Origin: Kangiella geojedonensis
GTDB taxonomy: Bacteria; Pseudomonadota; Gammaproteobacteria; Enterobacterales; Kangiellaceae
Length of the DNA: 64,000 nt
NCBI RefSeq assembly: GCF_000981765.1
Contig: NZ_CP010975.1
Span: forward strand, 1,054,001-1,118,000
Reading direction: 5' to 3'
Shown here: positions 34,492-43,740 of the stretch, in pieces
How the letters are laid out: the number at the start of each line of letters is the position of its first letter
Numbering within the stretch: the first letter of the stretch is position 1
Notes under the pieces: generated by a model
Databases searched by the model: none
Told to the model about the DNA's origin: nothing
What the model saw: the letters and a program-made list of their open reading frames with translations, nothing else
Position numbers and translations under genes: made by a program

Positions 34492-34669
34492 CGGTATTTA
34501 GGGAAATTGGGTAATGTTTTGTGAAGCATTTATCAAAACGAGGCACACATCACTTCCTATCTTACTGAAATATGGATGTACTGTGGTAAGTTCGCTGGTT
34601 AAAATTAAGATATAAAATTGGGAATCTAGTCGAAGCTATTCGATGATTTTTATCAATGAGGGGAAAGTT

Positions 34670-36973
34670 ATGTTTCGTAAATTGGCTGCAACAGTTGCTG
34701 TATCAGCTGCGCTAATCAGTCCATCTTCTTGGTCGTTGGGGCTTGGAGATATTGATGCGGACTCAGGGTTAAACCAACCGCTAAAGGCTGAAATTGTGTT
34801 GCTATCTTCACGCAATGTAAGTGAGGATGATCTACGAGCCAAACTTGCCTCTTATGAGTCTTACAACAAATTTGGAGTTCAGCGCGAGGCCTATCACAAC
34901 TCTCTAATCTTTAAAATCATCACAAAAAATGATGGTTCAAAAGCTATTGTGGTAGAAAGTCGTGATCCAATTAAAGAGCCATTCGTTAACTTTCTGTTAG
35001 AGCTGAACTGGGCTCAAGGGCGCTTGATGCGTGAGTACACTTTGTTACTCGACCCTCCAGTTTTTGCAAAAACGACGCCAACCCCTCAACCAACCACGGC
35101 TCCTGTTTCCCAGCGTCGTGTTACTAATACTCCCCCTGAGACGACACAACGAACTCAACCCCAACAAAATACGACTTCCAACGAACCGTCAGCCAAACCT
35201 AAGCCACCACAGACAAAAGTTAACGAGCAGGCTCGTCAACTGGCCTCTACAGCAGAGTTTAGTGGTGACAATTGGACCGTTGAGCGCGGACAAACCCTTT
35301 GGAGTATCGCTAAGTCTGTACGCCCTGAGGGAGTGTCAGTACAACAAACTTTGCTCGCTATTTTTCATAATAACCCCGAAGCCTTCATCAATAATGATAT
35401 AAATCGCATGAAGGCTGGCGCAGTTTTAACCGTGCCAGAAACAAGCGCAATCAGTGATGTTTCGCAAACTGCAGCACTTAATACAATTCGTAGCGCTACC
35501 AACCGTGATGAAGCGCCACTAGACGTTCGTAAGAGTGTCGAAGAGACAGAGGTTGATGAGCCTGAAAATTCTGGTGGACGTTTAAGTATCGGCAGTGTTG
35601 ATGAAGGTACTTCTCAGGATTCTGGTGGCAGCACGCTTGATGACGAAATGAGTGGCGATGTGGCTGAGAACGATTCGGCAGACTCTAGTCTCAGTTCGTC
35701 GACAGATGGCGAGTCCACAGAGTTTGGTTCCGACTTATCTACAACCGAGAATGCTACTGATGATGGTATGGCAGTTGAAGATGAAACACTATCCGTCTTG
35801 TCTGGCGCTGCGGATGCGGCCGACGAGACCGATCAAGTTGGTGTGGATGAGCCGGCGGCAGATAGAGTGGACAATAATGACGAGACTGCTACTGCTAATA
35901 CCACTAGCGAGTCTGGCAATGACGCTGATGGTATGGCTGAGTCGAAGTCAAAACCAACGCCTGTGAATTCACTACAAAATAACTCTGATAAACCATTCTA
36001 TGAAGCTGAAAACTTTTGGCTGTATGCTGGAGGGGGCTTAGTGCTTCTTCTGTTGATTGGTGGTGGCATTATTTACCGTCGCAATAGTCAGGACGTTGAA
36101 GATGACGGTGGCTTGTTGGGCATGATGACAGCGGCTAATGAAGCAAAACCTAAGAAGAGTAGAGAGTCATTCATCGGCGATAGTGGCATGCAAGCGCCTG
36201 ACGAAGATGTTGATCCGGTGAGCTCGGCAGATATTTTAATTGCTCGTGGTAAATTATCGGAAGCTGAGAATGTGCTTGAAGATGCGCTAGCTGCAGATCC
36301 TAATAACCAAGACGTCCGTGTAAAGTTGATGGAAGTGGTGGCAAGCCAGCAAAATACACAAAAATTCAACCAGTTAAAGAATGAACTCCCTGAAGATTTT
36401 GATCATGACTCGTCATTAGGTTTGAAAGTTGCAAGCCTGTCTAGTTTGATTGCTCCTGATGAGTCTGAAATTCAAATGGGTACAGACTCTGATGAATTGA
36501 ACTTGCCTAGTGAAGACGATATTTTCGGTTCTGACGAAGACAAAGAGCCTGTAGATTTAGATTTAAGCACTGAACTCGACTCTGATGTCAATGATATCGA
36601 GAAAGTTAGCTCAAGCGATGATGATACGCTTGATTTAGACTTGGGAGATTTTGAAAAGCAGCTAGACACCTCTACTGAAAGTGAACCTAGCGCTGAACAA
36701 GATAACTCTATTGAGTTTACCAGTAGCCAAGATGATGAAGAGTTAGTGACTCAAGAGGACGATACAAGTTCAAATGATGGTGCTGATATGGACTATGCCG
36801 ATGAAGGTGGAGCTGGACTTAGTGCTGATGACGCGGCGACCAAGTTTGACTTGGCTAAAGCTTACATGGAACTGGGCGATGATGATGCTGCCAAAGATAT
36901 TTTGGAGGAAATCAAGTCCGAAGGTAACAGTGAGCAGCGTGCGGAAGCAGACAAGTTGCTTTCAGAACTGTAG
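34670..36973 (+). CDS. fimV: FimV/TspN-like polar membrane protein with LysM domain
   Basis: A 767-residue protein. The start at 34670 follows GAGGGGAAAG; the frame extends nine codons upstream without need. Order: signal peptide (to about 23), conserved FimV N-terminal domain (LGLGDIDADSGLNQPLKAEI), Pro/Thr/Gln linker, LysM peptidoglycan-binding domain (about 201-257), acidic Ser/Asp/Glu region, TM helix (about 448-470), long acidic cytoplasmic part and the C-terminal FimV motif with a TPR-like end (FDLAKAYMELGDDDAAKDIL). FimV proteins organise the cell pole for type IV pili and chemosensory systems. Its place upstream of truA is conserved in Pseudomonas. Confidence 0.93.
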   Translation: MFRKLAATVAVSAALISPSSWSLGLGDIDADSGLNQPLKAEIVLLSSRNVSEDDLRAKLASYESYNKFGVQREAYHNSLIFKIITKNDGSKAIVVESRDPIKEPFVNFLLELNWAQGRLMREYTLLLDPPVFAKTTPTPQPTTAPVSQRRVTNTPPETTQRTQPQQNTTSNEPSAKPKPPQTKVNEQARQLASTAEFSGDNWTVERGQTLWSIAKSVRPEGVSVQQTLLAIFHNNPEAFINNDINRMKAGAVLTVPETSAISDVSQTAALNTIRSATNRDEAPLDVRKSVEETEVDEPENSGGRLSIGSVDEGTSQDSGGSTLDDEMSGDVAENDSADSSLSSSTDGESTEFGSDLSTTENATDDGMAVEDETLSVLSGAADAADETDQVGVDEPAADRVDNNDETATANTTSESGNDADGMAESKSKPTPVNSLQNNSDKPFYEAENFWLYAGGGLVLLLLIGGGIIYRRNSQDVEDDGGLLGMMTAANEAKPKKSRESFIGDSGMQAPDEDVDPVSSADILIARGKLSEAENVLEDALAADPNNQDVRVKLMEVVASQQNTQKFNQLKNELPEDFDHDSSLGLKVASLSSLIAPDESEIQMGTDSDELNLPSEDDIFGSDEDKEPVDLDLSTELDSDVNDIEKVSSSDDDTLDLDLGDFEKQLDTSTESEPSAEQDNSIEFTSSQDDEELVTQEDDTSSNDGADMDYADEGGAGLSADDAATKFDLAKAYMELGDDDAAKDILEEIKSEGNSEQRAEADKLLSEL

Positions 36974-36992
36974 AATAGTTCTTCCAAGGAAG

Positions 36993-37018
36993 CACCGGGT
37001 AATTTGCCCGGTGTTTTT
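36993..37018 (+). terminator. terminator after fimV
   Basis: CACCGGG-TAATTTG-CCCGGTG followed by TTTTTG, 20 bp after the fimV stop and 33 bp before truA. Confidence 0.8.
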
Positions 37019-37050
37019 GTATCTGTATAAGGGTTAAGTAGGTTTAATCG

Positions 37051-37839
37051 ATGAAGTTTGCCTTAGGGATTGAATATGATGGTAGTCAGTTTTATGGCTG
37101 GCAGAGACAATCTCATGCGGTTTCTGTGCAACAAACGCTGGAAAAAGTACTCAGCAACATAGCTGACGAGTCTGTGCAGGTTAATTGTGCAGGTAGAACC
37201 GATACAGGGGTGCATGCCACTGGGCAGGTGGTTGATTTTAGTATAAGCAACGAACGACCTTTAAAAGCTTGGACCATGGGTGCCAATACGCAGTTACCTG
37301 ATTCTGTTGCAGTGCGTTGGGCGCAGCAGGTGCCAGACGACTTTCATGCGCGTTTTAGTGCGACTGCACGCCGTTACCGTTATATTATTGCTAATACTCA
37401 CGCTAGGCCTGCGATTATGCACAAAGGATTAACCTGGTGCCGCCAACCCTTGGATATAGAGGCGATGAACTTGGCCTGCCAGTATTTCCCAGGTGAAAAG
37501 AATTTTGCATCGTTTCAGGCGTCAAGCTGCCAATCCAGAACATCATTTCGGTTTATTGAACATCTTCGAGTCGAACGATATGGGCAGTATATAGTCATTG
37601 ATATAAAGGCTAATGCTTTTTTGCACCACATGGTAAGAAACATCGCCGGCACTTTGATTGAGGTAGGACGAGGGATTAAGCCATACACTTGGGTTAAAGA
37701 ACTGATAGAGGCTGAGGATAGAAATAAAGCGCCTGCGACAGCGAGCCCTAATGGACTTTATTTAATTGATGTGGATTATCCTCAACAGTTTGATTTACCA
37801 AGACTTCCTGTTGGGCCTGTTTTTTTACCAGAAAAATGA
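37051..37839 (+). CDS. truA: tRNA pseudouridine(38-40) synthase TruA
   Basis: A 262-residue pseudouridine synthase acting on the anticodon arm. The nucleophilic Asp51 is in NCAGRTDTGVHATGQVV; FALGIEYDGSQFYGWQRQ opens the protein, and ANAFLHHMVRNIAGTLIEVGRG is the RNA-binding segment near the C-terminus. The terminator before it suggests its own promoter or partial read-through from fimV. It is followed 100 bp later by accD. Confidence 0.97.
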   Translation: MKFALGIEYDGSQFYGWQRQSHAVSVQQTLEKVLSNIADESVQVNCAGRTDTGVHATGQVVDFSISNERPLKAWTMGANTQLPDSVAVRWAQQVPDDFHARFSATARRYRYIIANTHARPAIMHKGLTWCRQPLDIEAMNLACQYFPGEKNFASFQASSCQSRTSFRFIEHLRVERYGQYIVIDIKANAFLHHMVRNIAGTLIEVGRGIKPYTWVKELIEAEDRNKAPATASPNGLYLIDVDYPQQFDLPRLPVGPVFLPEK

Positions 37840-37939
37840 AAACATCATTACAACAGGTATTACCAGAACTCTGTTCCGTTTAGGCTGAAACCTGTTACAA
37901 TGCAACGACTTAGATTGGCGATAACGAATTTAGATATTT

Positions 37940-38803
37940 ATGAGCTGGTTAGAACGATTATTACCGAAACGCAACCCTGAGGGGGAGCGCAAAAAATCCA
38001 TACCTGAAGGCGTATGGAGTAAATGTAAAAGCTGTGAGTCTGTATTGTATTATGCAGAAGTTCAGCGAAATCAATCCGTGTGTCCGAAGTGTAACAGTCA
38101 CATGCGTCTGAGTGCTCGTGAGCGGCTTGAATTATTCCTAGATCAAGACGGAAAACAAGAAATCGCTGCGGACATGAAGCCTGTTGATATGTTGAAGTTC
38201 CGCGATTCCAAGAAATACAAAGACCGTATTTCAGCGGCACAAAAGAAAACCCAAGAGAATGATGCCCTGATTGCTTTTGAAGGCACCGTTAAGGGCGTGC
38301 CGATGGTTGTAGCGTCTTTCAACTTTGATTACATGGGCGGCTCTATGGGCTCCGTAGTCGGGGAAAAGTTTGTACGAGCCGTTAACCGTGCTATTGAAAA
38401 GCGTACCGCTTTTGTTTGTTTCACCGCAAGTGGCGGAGCGCGTATGCAGGAAGCATTGGTGTCTTTGATGCAGATGGCGAAAACCAGCGCTGTTTTGGCT
38501 AAGCTATCCGAGAATAACTTACCGTATATTACGATTTTAACAGACCCAACGATGGGTGGTGTTACTGCGAGTTTGGCTATGCTTGGTGATATTCATATCG
38601 CAGAGCCGAAGGCATTAATTGGATTTGCAGGGCAGCGTGTTATCGAGCAGACCATTCGTGAGAAGCTACCAGAAGGTTTCCGTCTTAGCGAGTTCTGGCT
38701 GGAGCATGGTGCTGTTGACATGATTGTTGATCGCCGTGATATGCGCGATAAAGTTTCATCCTTGGCAGCAAAATTGCTGAAGTCTGATAAACCAGCAGCC
38801 TAG
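37940..38803 (+). CDS. accD: acetyl-CoA carboxylase carboxyltransferase beta subunit
   Basis: A 287-residue subunit that transfers CO2 from biotin to acetyl-CoA in fatty-acid synthesis. The N-terminal zinc ribbon is [17 protein letters not shown]...CPKCNSH. The crotonase-fold core shows [51 protein letters not shown] and [13 protein letters not shown]. It is followed by folC after 14 bp, the order accD-folC-dedD-cvpA-purF being widespread in gammaproteobacteria. Confidence 0.98.
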   Translation: MSWLERLLPKRNPEGERKKSIPEGVWSKCKSCESVLYYAEVQRNQSVCPKCNSHMRLSARERLELFLDQDGKQEIAADMKPVDMLKFRDSKKYKDRISAAQKKTQENDALIAFEGTVKGVPMVVASFNFDYMGGSMGSVVGEKFVRAVNRAIEKRTAFVCFTASGGARMQEALVSLMQMAKTSAVLAKLSENNLPYITILTDPTMGGVTASLAMLGDIHIAEPKALIGFAGQRVIEQTIREKLPEGFRLSEFWLEHGAVDMIVDRRDMRDKVSSLAAKLLKSDKPAA

Positions 38804-38817
38804 AAGAGACGATATCA

Positions 38818-40134
38818 TTGTCAATCCCTGACAATCCTCAACAATTTACCCATCTTGATGAGTGGCTTGCTTGGTTAGAGCAAGCCCACTCAATTCATAA
38901 CATAGAACTTGGTTTAGAGCGTGCACAGAAAGTCGCCCGCCGACTAGATCTAATCCACTTAGATGCTCAGGTGATTACCGTGGCCGGGACTAACGGTAAG
39001 GGTTCTACTGTGGCCGCGATTGAAGCACTAGCGGTCAGTCATAAAGTGTCTGTTGGATGCTACACGTCGCCCCATTTGATTCATTTTAACGAGCGCATGA
39101 AGCTTAATGGCGAAAGTGCCTCTGACGAACTCATCATCGAGGGCTTTCGTGCGGTTTATGAGGCTAAGGGCGATACGAGGCTGACCTACTTTGAGTTTAC
39201 GACCTTGGTTGCGCTATGGCTGTTTAAACAGCAACAGCTTGATTTGATTGTGCTTGAGGTCGGCTTAGGTGGACGCCTGGACGCGGTTAATATCATTGAT
39301 TCGGATATCAGTGTGGTGACATCCATTGGCCTAGATCATGTCGATTGGTTAGGCAGTGATTTAAAGCAAATAGCTGGAGAAAAAGCTGGTGTGGCCAGGC
39401 GGGATAGGCCGTTAATCATTGCAGATAAGGAAACGGAGTCATTACTCTTGCCGCACTGTGAAACGGTTGGCTGTATTCCTTGGGTGGCTCAACGCGATTT
39501 TTGCATCCAACTCGATCGTAAGTACTGGAGTTATCAGTGTAATAATCTATCGTTAGATTTTCATGAACTTCCTCTTAATGAGTTATTTCTACAAAATCTA
39601 GCGGCAGGTTTAACGGCTTTCTCTTACTGTTATCAGTCCCTGTCTGCCAAAAACGTGTCTTATGCGGCGACTTATAAGGCGTTTGAAAGCTTATCAGTGC
39701 TAGGGCGATTTCAGGTTTTGTCGGAAAGCCCAACAATTATTGTAGATGTTGCCCATAATCCTGACTCAGCTAAGTTATTGAATCAAAAGCTAGCAGAATT
39801 TAAAGACAAAGGTTCACAACGGGTGGTTGCGCTTTGTGGCATGCTGAAAGACAAAGACTGCCAGTCTTCATTGGCTGAAATGAAGCAGGTTGATGAGTGG
39901 CATTTATTGGATTTACCTGAACCGCGTGGTAAAAAGAGCGCTGAACTGTTGCAAAATTTACCTGAAGTGTCGCAAAATACCGCTAAGTGTTACGGTTCAT
40001 TAAGTGAGTTTAGTGAGTCTTGTATCGGGCGATCTTGCCTTGGAACTGATGATGTATTGGTGGTTTTTGGCTCCTTCATTACAGTAGGTTTGTTTGTTGA
40101 GCATTGGAATAAAGAAGGTTTTGCGTGGATATAA
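38818..40134 (+). CDS. folC: folylpolyglutamate/dihydrofolate synthase
   Basis: A 438-residue Mur-ligase-fold enzyme that makes dihydrofolate and adds glutamates to folates. P-loop AGTNGKGSTVAAIEAL is at about 57-72; EVGLGGRLDAVNII, TSIGLDHVDWLGSD and VDVAHNPDSAKLL follow. It begins with TTG at 38818, preceded by AGAAGAGA; no ATG is near. Its end overlaps the start of the SPOR-domain gene by 10 bp. Confidence 0.96.
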   Translation: MSIPDNPQQFTHLDEWLAWLEQAHSIHNIELGLERAQKVARRLDLIHLDAQVITVAGTNGKGSTVAAIEALAVSHKVSVGCYTSPHLIHFNERMKLNGESASDELIIEGFRAVYEAKGDTRLTYFEFTTLVALWLFKQQQLDLIVLEVGLGGRLDAVNIIDSDISVVTSIGLDHVDWLGSDLKQIAGEKAGVARRDRPLIIADKETESLLLPHCETVGCIPWVAQRDFCIQLDRKYWSYQCNNLSLDFHELPLNELFLQNLAAGLTAFSYCYQSLSAKNVSYAATYKAFESLSVLGRFQVLSESPTIIVDVAHNPDSAKLLNQKLAEFKDKGSQRVVALCGMLKDKDCQSSLAEMKQVDEWHLLDLPEPRGKKSAELLQNLPEVSQNTAKCYGSLSEFSESCIGRSCLGTDDVLVVFGSFITVGLFVEHWNKEGFAWI

Positions 40135-40886
40135 AGCTTAAGCATAGATTGGTTGGGGCTTGCGTTATTTTAGCGTTAGCTGTTTTTTTCTTGCCGATGA
40201 TTCTAGACAGTGAAAAATATAATCAGGAGATAGAAAGCAAAATTCCAGAGCAAGCAACCTTAAATATTACATCTCAGGATGGAGACGAAGGCTCTATAAC
40301 CATTAATCTCGATGAAGATGAGCCTGAGAAGGCAATACAAGTACCCGCAAAAATTGAAGAAATTGAATCGCAGACAAGTTCCGAACCACAAGACGCAAGC
40401 GAAGCTAACATTACTGATGAGAATACATCAGAGGCAAAAATACCGTCTCAAGTCACTAAAACGGAGAATGATAATAACGATAAACCAGTAGACACGGTTG
40501 ATAACACCAAACCGAGATCAACTGACAGTGCCGATGAGCAAATTACAGAGCCGGTTGCGACTGAGACTAAAGAAACTGTCGAAGAATCGGTTGTTGCAGA
40601 TGATGATATCCAAAAGACCCCAGAAACGGCAGAAAAGCCAGACTTCGCTGAGAAAGCTTGGGTTATTCAAATCGGTTCATTCTCTAATAAAGCAAACGCC
40701 ACTAGCTTAGTGGCCGAATTGAGAAACAAGGGTTTTAGAGCTTATCAGCGTGATGCGAAGGAATATACACGAGTCTTTGTGGGGCCTTACCCTGATCAAA
40801 GTGCAGCAGAAAAGCGCACTGAAGGCTTAGAGAAAATTGTAGGGGCAGCGGTTAAGGTTATTGAGTTTGACCCTCAAGACCATTAA
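40125..40886 (+). CDS. dedD: SPOR-domain cell-division protein (DedD-like)
   Basis: A 253-residue single-pass membrane protein: a short cytoplasmic N-terminus, TM helix at about 8-26 (VGACVILALAVFFLPMI), a long acidic Thr/Glu/Asp-rich periplasmic linker and a C-terminal SPOR domain (AWVIQIGSFSNKANATSLVAEL to ...VKVIEFDP, about 178-250) that binds denuded septal peptidoglycan. It overlaps folC by 10 bp and precedes cvpA, as in E. coli. Confidence 0.9.
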   Translation: MDIKLKHRLVGACVILALAVFFLPMILDSEKYNQEIESKIPEQATLNITSQDGDEGSITINLDEDEPEKAIQVPAKIEEIESQTSSEPQDASEANITDENTSEAKIPSQVTKTENDNNDKPVDTVDNTKPRSTDSADEQITEPVATETKETVEESVVADDDIQKTPETAEKPDFAEKAWVIQIGSFSNKANATSLVAELRNKGFRAYQRDAKEYTRVFVGPYPDQSAAEKRTEGLEKIVGAAVKVIEFDPQDH

Positions 40887-40978
40887 AAACAGGATGTTAC
40901 AGAAAGCCTATAAAGCATATTCCGCTGAAGGCTTACCTCTGTTAAAATGCGCACTGAATTCTATGAGGCAGCTCTTTA

Positions 40979-41647
40979 ATGATTTGGGTTGATTGGGTCA
41001 TTTTAGCGATCATTGGCGTTTCAGCGCTGATCAGTTTACTCCGTGGCTTTGTTCGAGAAGCCTTATCTCTAGCTGGCTGGATAGCCGCATTTTTCATCGC
41101 TAAGATGTTCTATGAGCCTCTTTCCGAACTCCTAGTTGATCATATTGAAACCAATAGCATCCGGTTGGGTGTTTCTTGGTTAGCCATTTTTGTAGCCATT
41201 CTAATTATCGCCGGCATTATTAATTATGCTGTAGGTCGTATGGTCGATGCTGCAGGCATGAGCGGTACTGACCGTTTCTTAGGTATGTTTTTTGGTGCTC
41301 TACGAGGCATCTTGATTGTAGCTTTACTGGTCCTTGGATTGAAGCAGTTTACCCCTGTGCCTAAAGATAAGTGGTGGGGCGAATCCAGTTTAATTCCTCA
41401 TATGGAAGTTGTTGCTGCTTGGTTCTACGAAAAGTTGGGACAAGTGGTACCAGAACTTAAAGATGACAACCCTGACAGTAAAGGGGATAGTGAGCCAATG
41501 ACACAGTCTGATGCTATTGGCGCATTGATGAAAATGAAAGGACTCGATACTTCAGAAATGAAGGCCGACGGAGCTGGTGCACAGTCTTCTACAGATGATG
41601 ATTCATCTGAAACAAATTCTTCAACCAAAAAAGACGAGCAAAATTAG
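40979..41647 (+). CDS. cvpA: CvpA family membrane protein
   Basis: A 222-residue inner-membrane protein with four likely helices ([58 protein letters not shown] and [20 protein letters not shown]) and an acidic Ser/Asp-rich tail. The family is needed for colicin V production in E. coli and affects envelope homeostasis; the biochemical role is unclear. It ends one base before purF, its conserved partner. Confidence 0.94.
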   Translation: MIWVDWVILAIIGVSALISLLRGFVREALSLAGWIAAFFIAKMFYEPLSELLVDHIETNSIRLGVSWLAIFVAILIIAGIINYAVGRMVDAAGMSGTDRFLGMFFGALRGILIVALLVLGLKQFTPVPKDKWWGESSLIPHMEVVAAWFYEKLGQVVPELKDDNPDSKGDSEPMTQSDAIGALMKMKGLDTSEMKADGAGAQSSTDDDSSETNSSTKKDEQN

Positions 41648-41648
41648 T

Positions 41649-43169
41649 ATGTGTGGTATTGTTGGAATCGTTGGTAAGTCCCCTGTAAATCAAAGCTTAT
41701 TTGATGCGTTAACTGTGTTGCAACACCGAGGTCAAGATGCGGCAGGGATTGTCACTAGCGATCAGGGTAAGTTGTATTTGCGTAAAGATAACGGTCTCGT
41801 GCGTGATGTTTTTCACACAAGACACATGAGACGTTTAACGGGTAACTCGGGTATTGGCCATGTCCGTTATCCGACGGCAGGTAGTTCTACATCTGCTGAA
41901 GCCCAGCCTTTATATGTTAATTCACCTTACGGTATCACTCTAGCTCATAACGGAAATCTGACAAACTCAGATAACCTAAAGAGAGATCTATATTCAACTG
42001 ACCGTCGTCACTTAAACACGAACTCAGATTCAGAGGTTTTGTTGAATGTATTAGCTCATGAGCTGCAAATTCTAGAGAAAAATCAGTTATCACCACAAGA
42101 TATATTCAAAGCCGTGCGTGAAGTATTCAAACGCTGTAAAGGTGCTTATGCAGCAGTTGCTTTGATTAGTGGTCACGGCTTACTTTGCTTTCGTGATCCT
42201 TACGGTATCCGCCCAGCTGTATATGGCAAGCGTGAAACTGAAAATGGAACTGAATTTATGGTCGCATCAGAATCTGTTGCGCTTGACGCCTTAGGTTACG
42301 AACTGATCGATGATATTGGCCCTGGTCATGCCGTTTTTATTTCTGAAGATGGTCAGTTACATACTGAAAAGTGTATTGAAGAAGATACCTTCGCCCCCTG
42401 CATTTTTGAGCATGTTTACTTAGCACGTCCGGACTCGTTGATTGATAACGTTTCTGTCTATAAAGCGCGTTTGCGCATGGGCGAGAAGCTGGCAGAGAAG
42501 ATATTACGTGAATGGCCGGATCATGATATTGATGTGGTTATTCCAATTCCTGATACGTCAACCACCTCTGCCATGCAGTTAGCGAATGAGCTGAATTTAA
42601 AGATGCGTCATGGTTTCATCAAGAACCGTTATATTGGCCGAACCTTTATTATGCCTGGTCAACAAATGCGTAAGAAGAGTGTGCGTCAGAAGCTAAACGC
42701 CATCGATCTTGAATTTGGCGGCAAAAATGTGTTGCTAGTCGATGATTCAATTGTTCGAGGTACCACCTCAGGGCAGATTATTGAAATGGCAAGAGAGGCT
42801 GGGGCAAATAAAGTGTATTTCGCCTCTGCAGCGCCACCAGTACGTTATCCGAATGTGTACGGTATCGATATGCCTGCAGCCGATGAGTTGATTGCGCACA
42901 ATCGTACGGAAGAAGAAATTGGTGAAATTATTGGTGCTGATAAAATCATTTATCAAGATGTCGATGCGATGGTAGAAGCGGTACAAGAGGGTAACCCTAA
43001 GATTAAAACATTCGATTTGTCAGTGTTTACGGGTGAGTATGTAACAGGTGATATCGATATGAATTACTTGCAAGAGCTTGAGCAACGTCGTAATGATATG
43101 GCGAAGTCTTCTCAGGAAACTTCTGAGATTGAAAATTCTGCCATGGTCATGGATTTGCATAACCAATAG
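41649..43169 (+). CDS. purF: amidophosphoribosyltransferase
   Basis: A 506-residue enzyme for the first step of purine synthesis. The ATG at 41649 makes Cys the second residue (MCGIVGIVG), the glutaminase nucleophile that must be N-terminal after Met removal; longer readings of the frame from 41577 would bury it and are rejected. The glutaminase domain shows [12 protein letters not shown] and [10 protein letters not shown]; the PRTase domain has [18 protein letters not shown]. cvpA-purF spacing (1 bp) indicates one transcript. Confidence 0.98.
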   Translation: MCGIVGIVGKSPVNQSLFDALTVLQHRGQDAAGIVTSDQGKLYLRKDNGLVRDVFHTRHMRRLTGNSGIGHVRYPTAGSSTSAEAQPLYVNSPYGITLAHNGNLTNSDNLKRDLYSTDRRHLNTNSDSEVLLNVLAHELQILEKNQLSPQDIFKAVREVFKRCKGAYAAVALISGHGLLCFRDPYGIRPAVYGKRETENGTEFMVASESVALDALGYELIDDIGPGHAVFISEDGQLHTEKCIEEDTFAPCIFEHVYLARPDSLIDNVSVYKARLRMGEKLAEKILREWPDHDIDVVIPIPDTSTTSAMQLANELNLKMRHGFIKNRYIGRTFIMPGQQMRKKSVRQKLNAIDLEFGGKNVLLVDDSIVRGTTSGQIIEMAREAGANKVYFASAAPPVRYPNVYGIDMPAADELIAHNRTEEEIGEIIGADKIIYQDVDAMVEAVQEGNPKIKTFDLSVFTGEYVTGDIDMNYLQELEQRRNDMAKSSQETSEIENSAMVMDLHNQ

Positions 43170-43179
43170 TGCTTAGATT

Positions 43180-43740
43180 ATGAGAGCTATTATGCGCGGA
43201 TTATTACGGCTTTTTGGATGGAAAGTCGTAGGAGAGTTACCAGAACACGATAAGTGTGTGATGATTTTTGCACCACACACCTCGAACTGGGACTTTGTTT
43301 TGATGCTCATGACTCGCTTCTGCTATAAAATGGATGTGGCTTATTTAGGTAAACATACTTTATTTAAGCCACCATTCGGTTGGTTTTTTCGATGGGTAGG
43401 TGGTATACCCGTAGAGCGTTCTTCAAAAAAAAATGTAGTGAAACAGGTCGTTCAAGAGATTGCGCAAAGAGATAAAGTGCAGCTGGCACTAGCTCCTGAA
43501 GGCACTCGAAGTAAGAAGCCTTATTGGAAGAGTGGTTTTTATCATATCGCTGTGCAGGCAAAGGTACCGATCGTTTTTACTTATCTAGATACCAAAACTA
43601 AAACCTTGGGAATTGGGGATTTCATTCAACCGACTGGTGATATTGAGTCGGATATGGATAAGATTAGGGACTTCTATAAAGATAAATTGGGAATTAAACC
43701 AGAGCTAGCGAGTGACATACAAATCGAGGTTAAACGTTAA
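43180..43740 (+). CDS. 1-acyl-glycerol-3-phosphate acyltransferase family protein
   Basis: A 186-residue PlsC-like acyltransferase. Motif I is APHTSNWDFVLM (HxxxxD), motif II lies around GGIPVERSS and motif III is APEGTRSKKPYWKSGFYHIA. It is short, like the small acyltransferases that finish lipid A or ornithine-lipid precursors, so the acceptor is not known. An alternative ATG lies 12 bp in. It ends inside the start of the next gene (29-bp overlap). Confidence 0.85.
   Translation: MRAIMRGLLRLFGWKVVGELPEHDKCVMIFAPHTSNWDFVLMLMTRFCYKMDVAYLGKHTLFKPPFGWFFRWVGGIPVERSSKKNVVKQVVQEIAQRDKVQLALAPEGTRSKKPYWKSGFYHIAVQAKVPIVFTYLDTKTKTLGIGDFIQPTGDIESDMDKIRDFYKDKLGIKPELASDIQIEVKR

Noticed and set aside
35652-35966. 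Alternative-frame ORFs inside fimV
   Set aside because: They arise from the repetitive Asp/Ser/Glu codons of the acidic region and have no start signals or domains.
41577-41648. 24-residue N-terminal extension of PurF
   Set aside because: It would place residues before the catalytic Cys2; the shorter start fits both enzyme chemistry and cvpA spacing.
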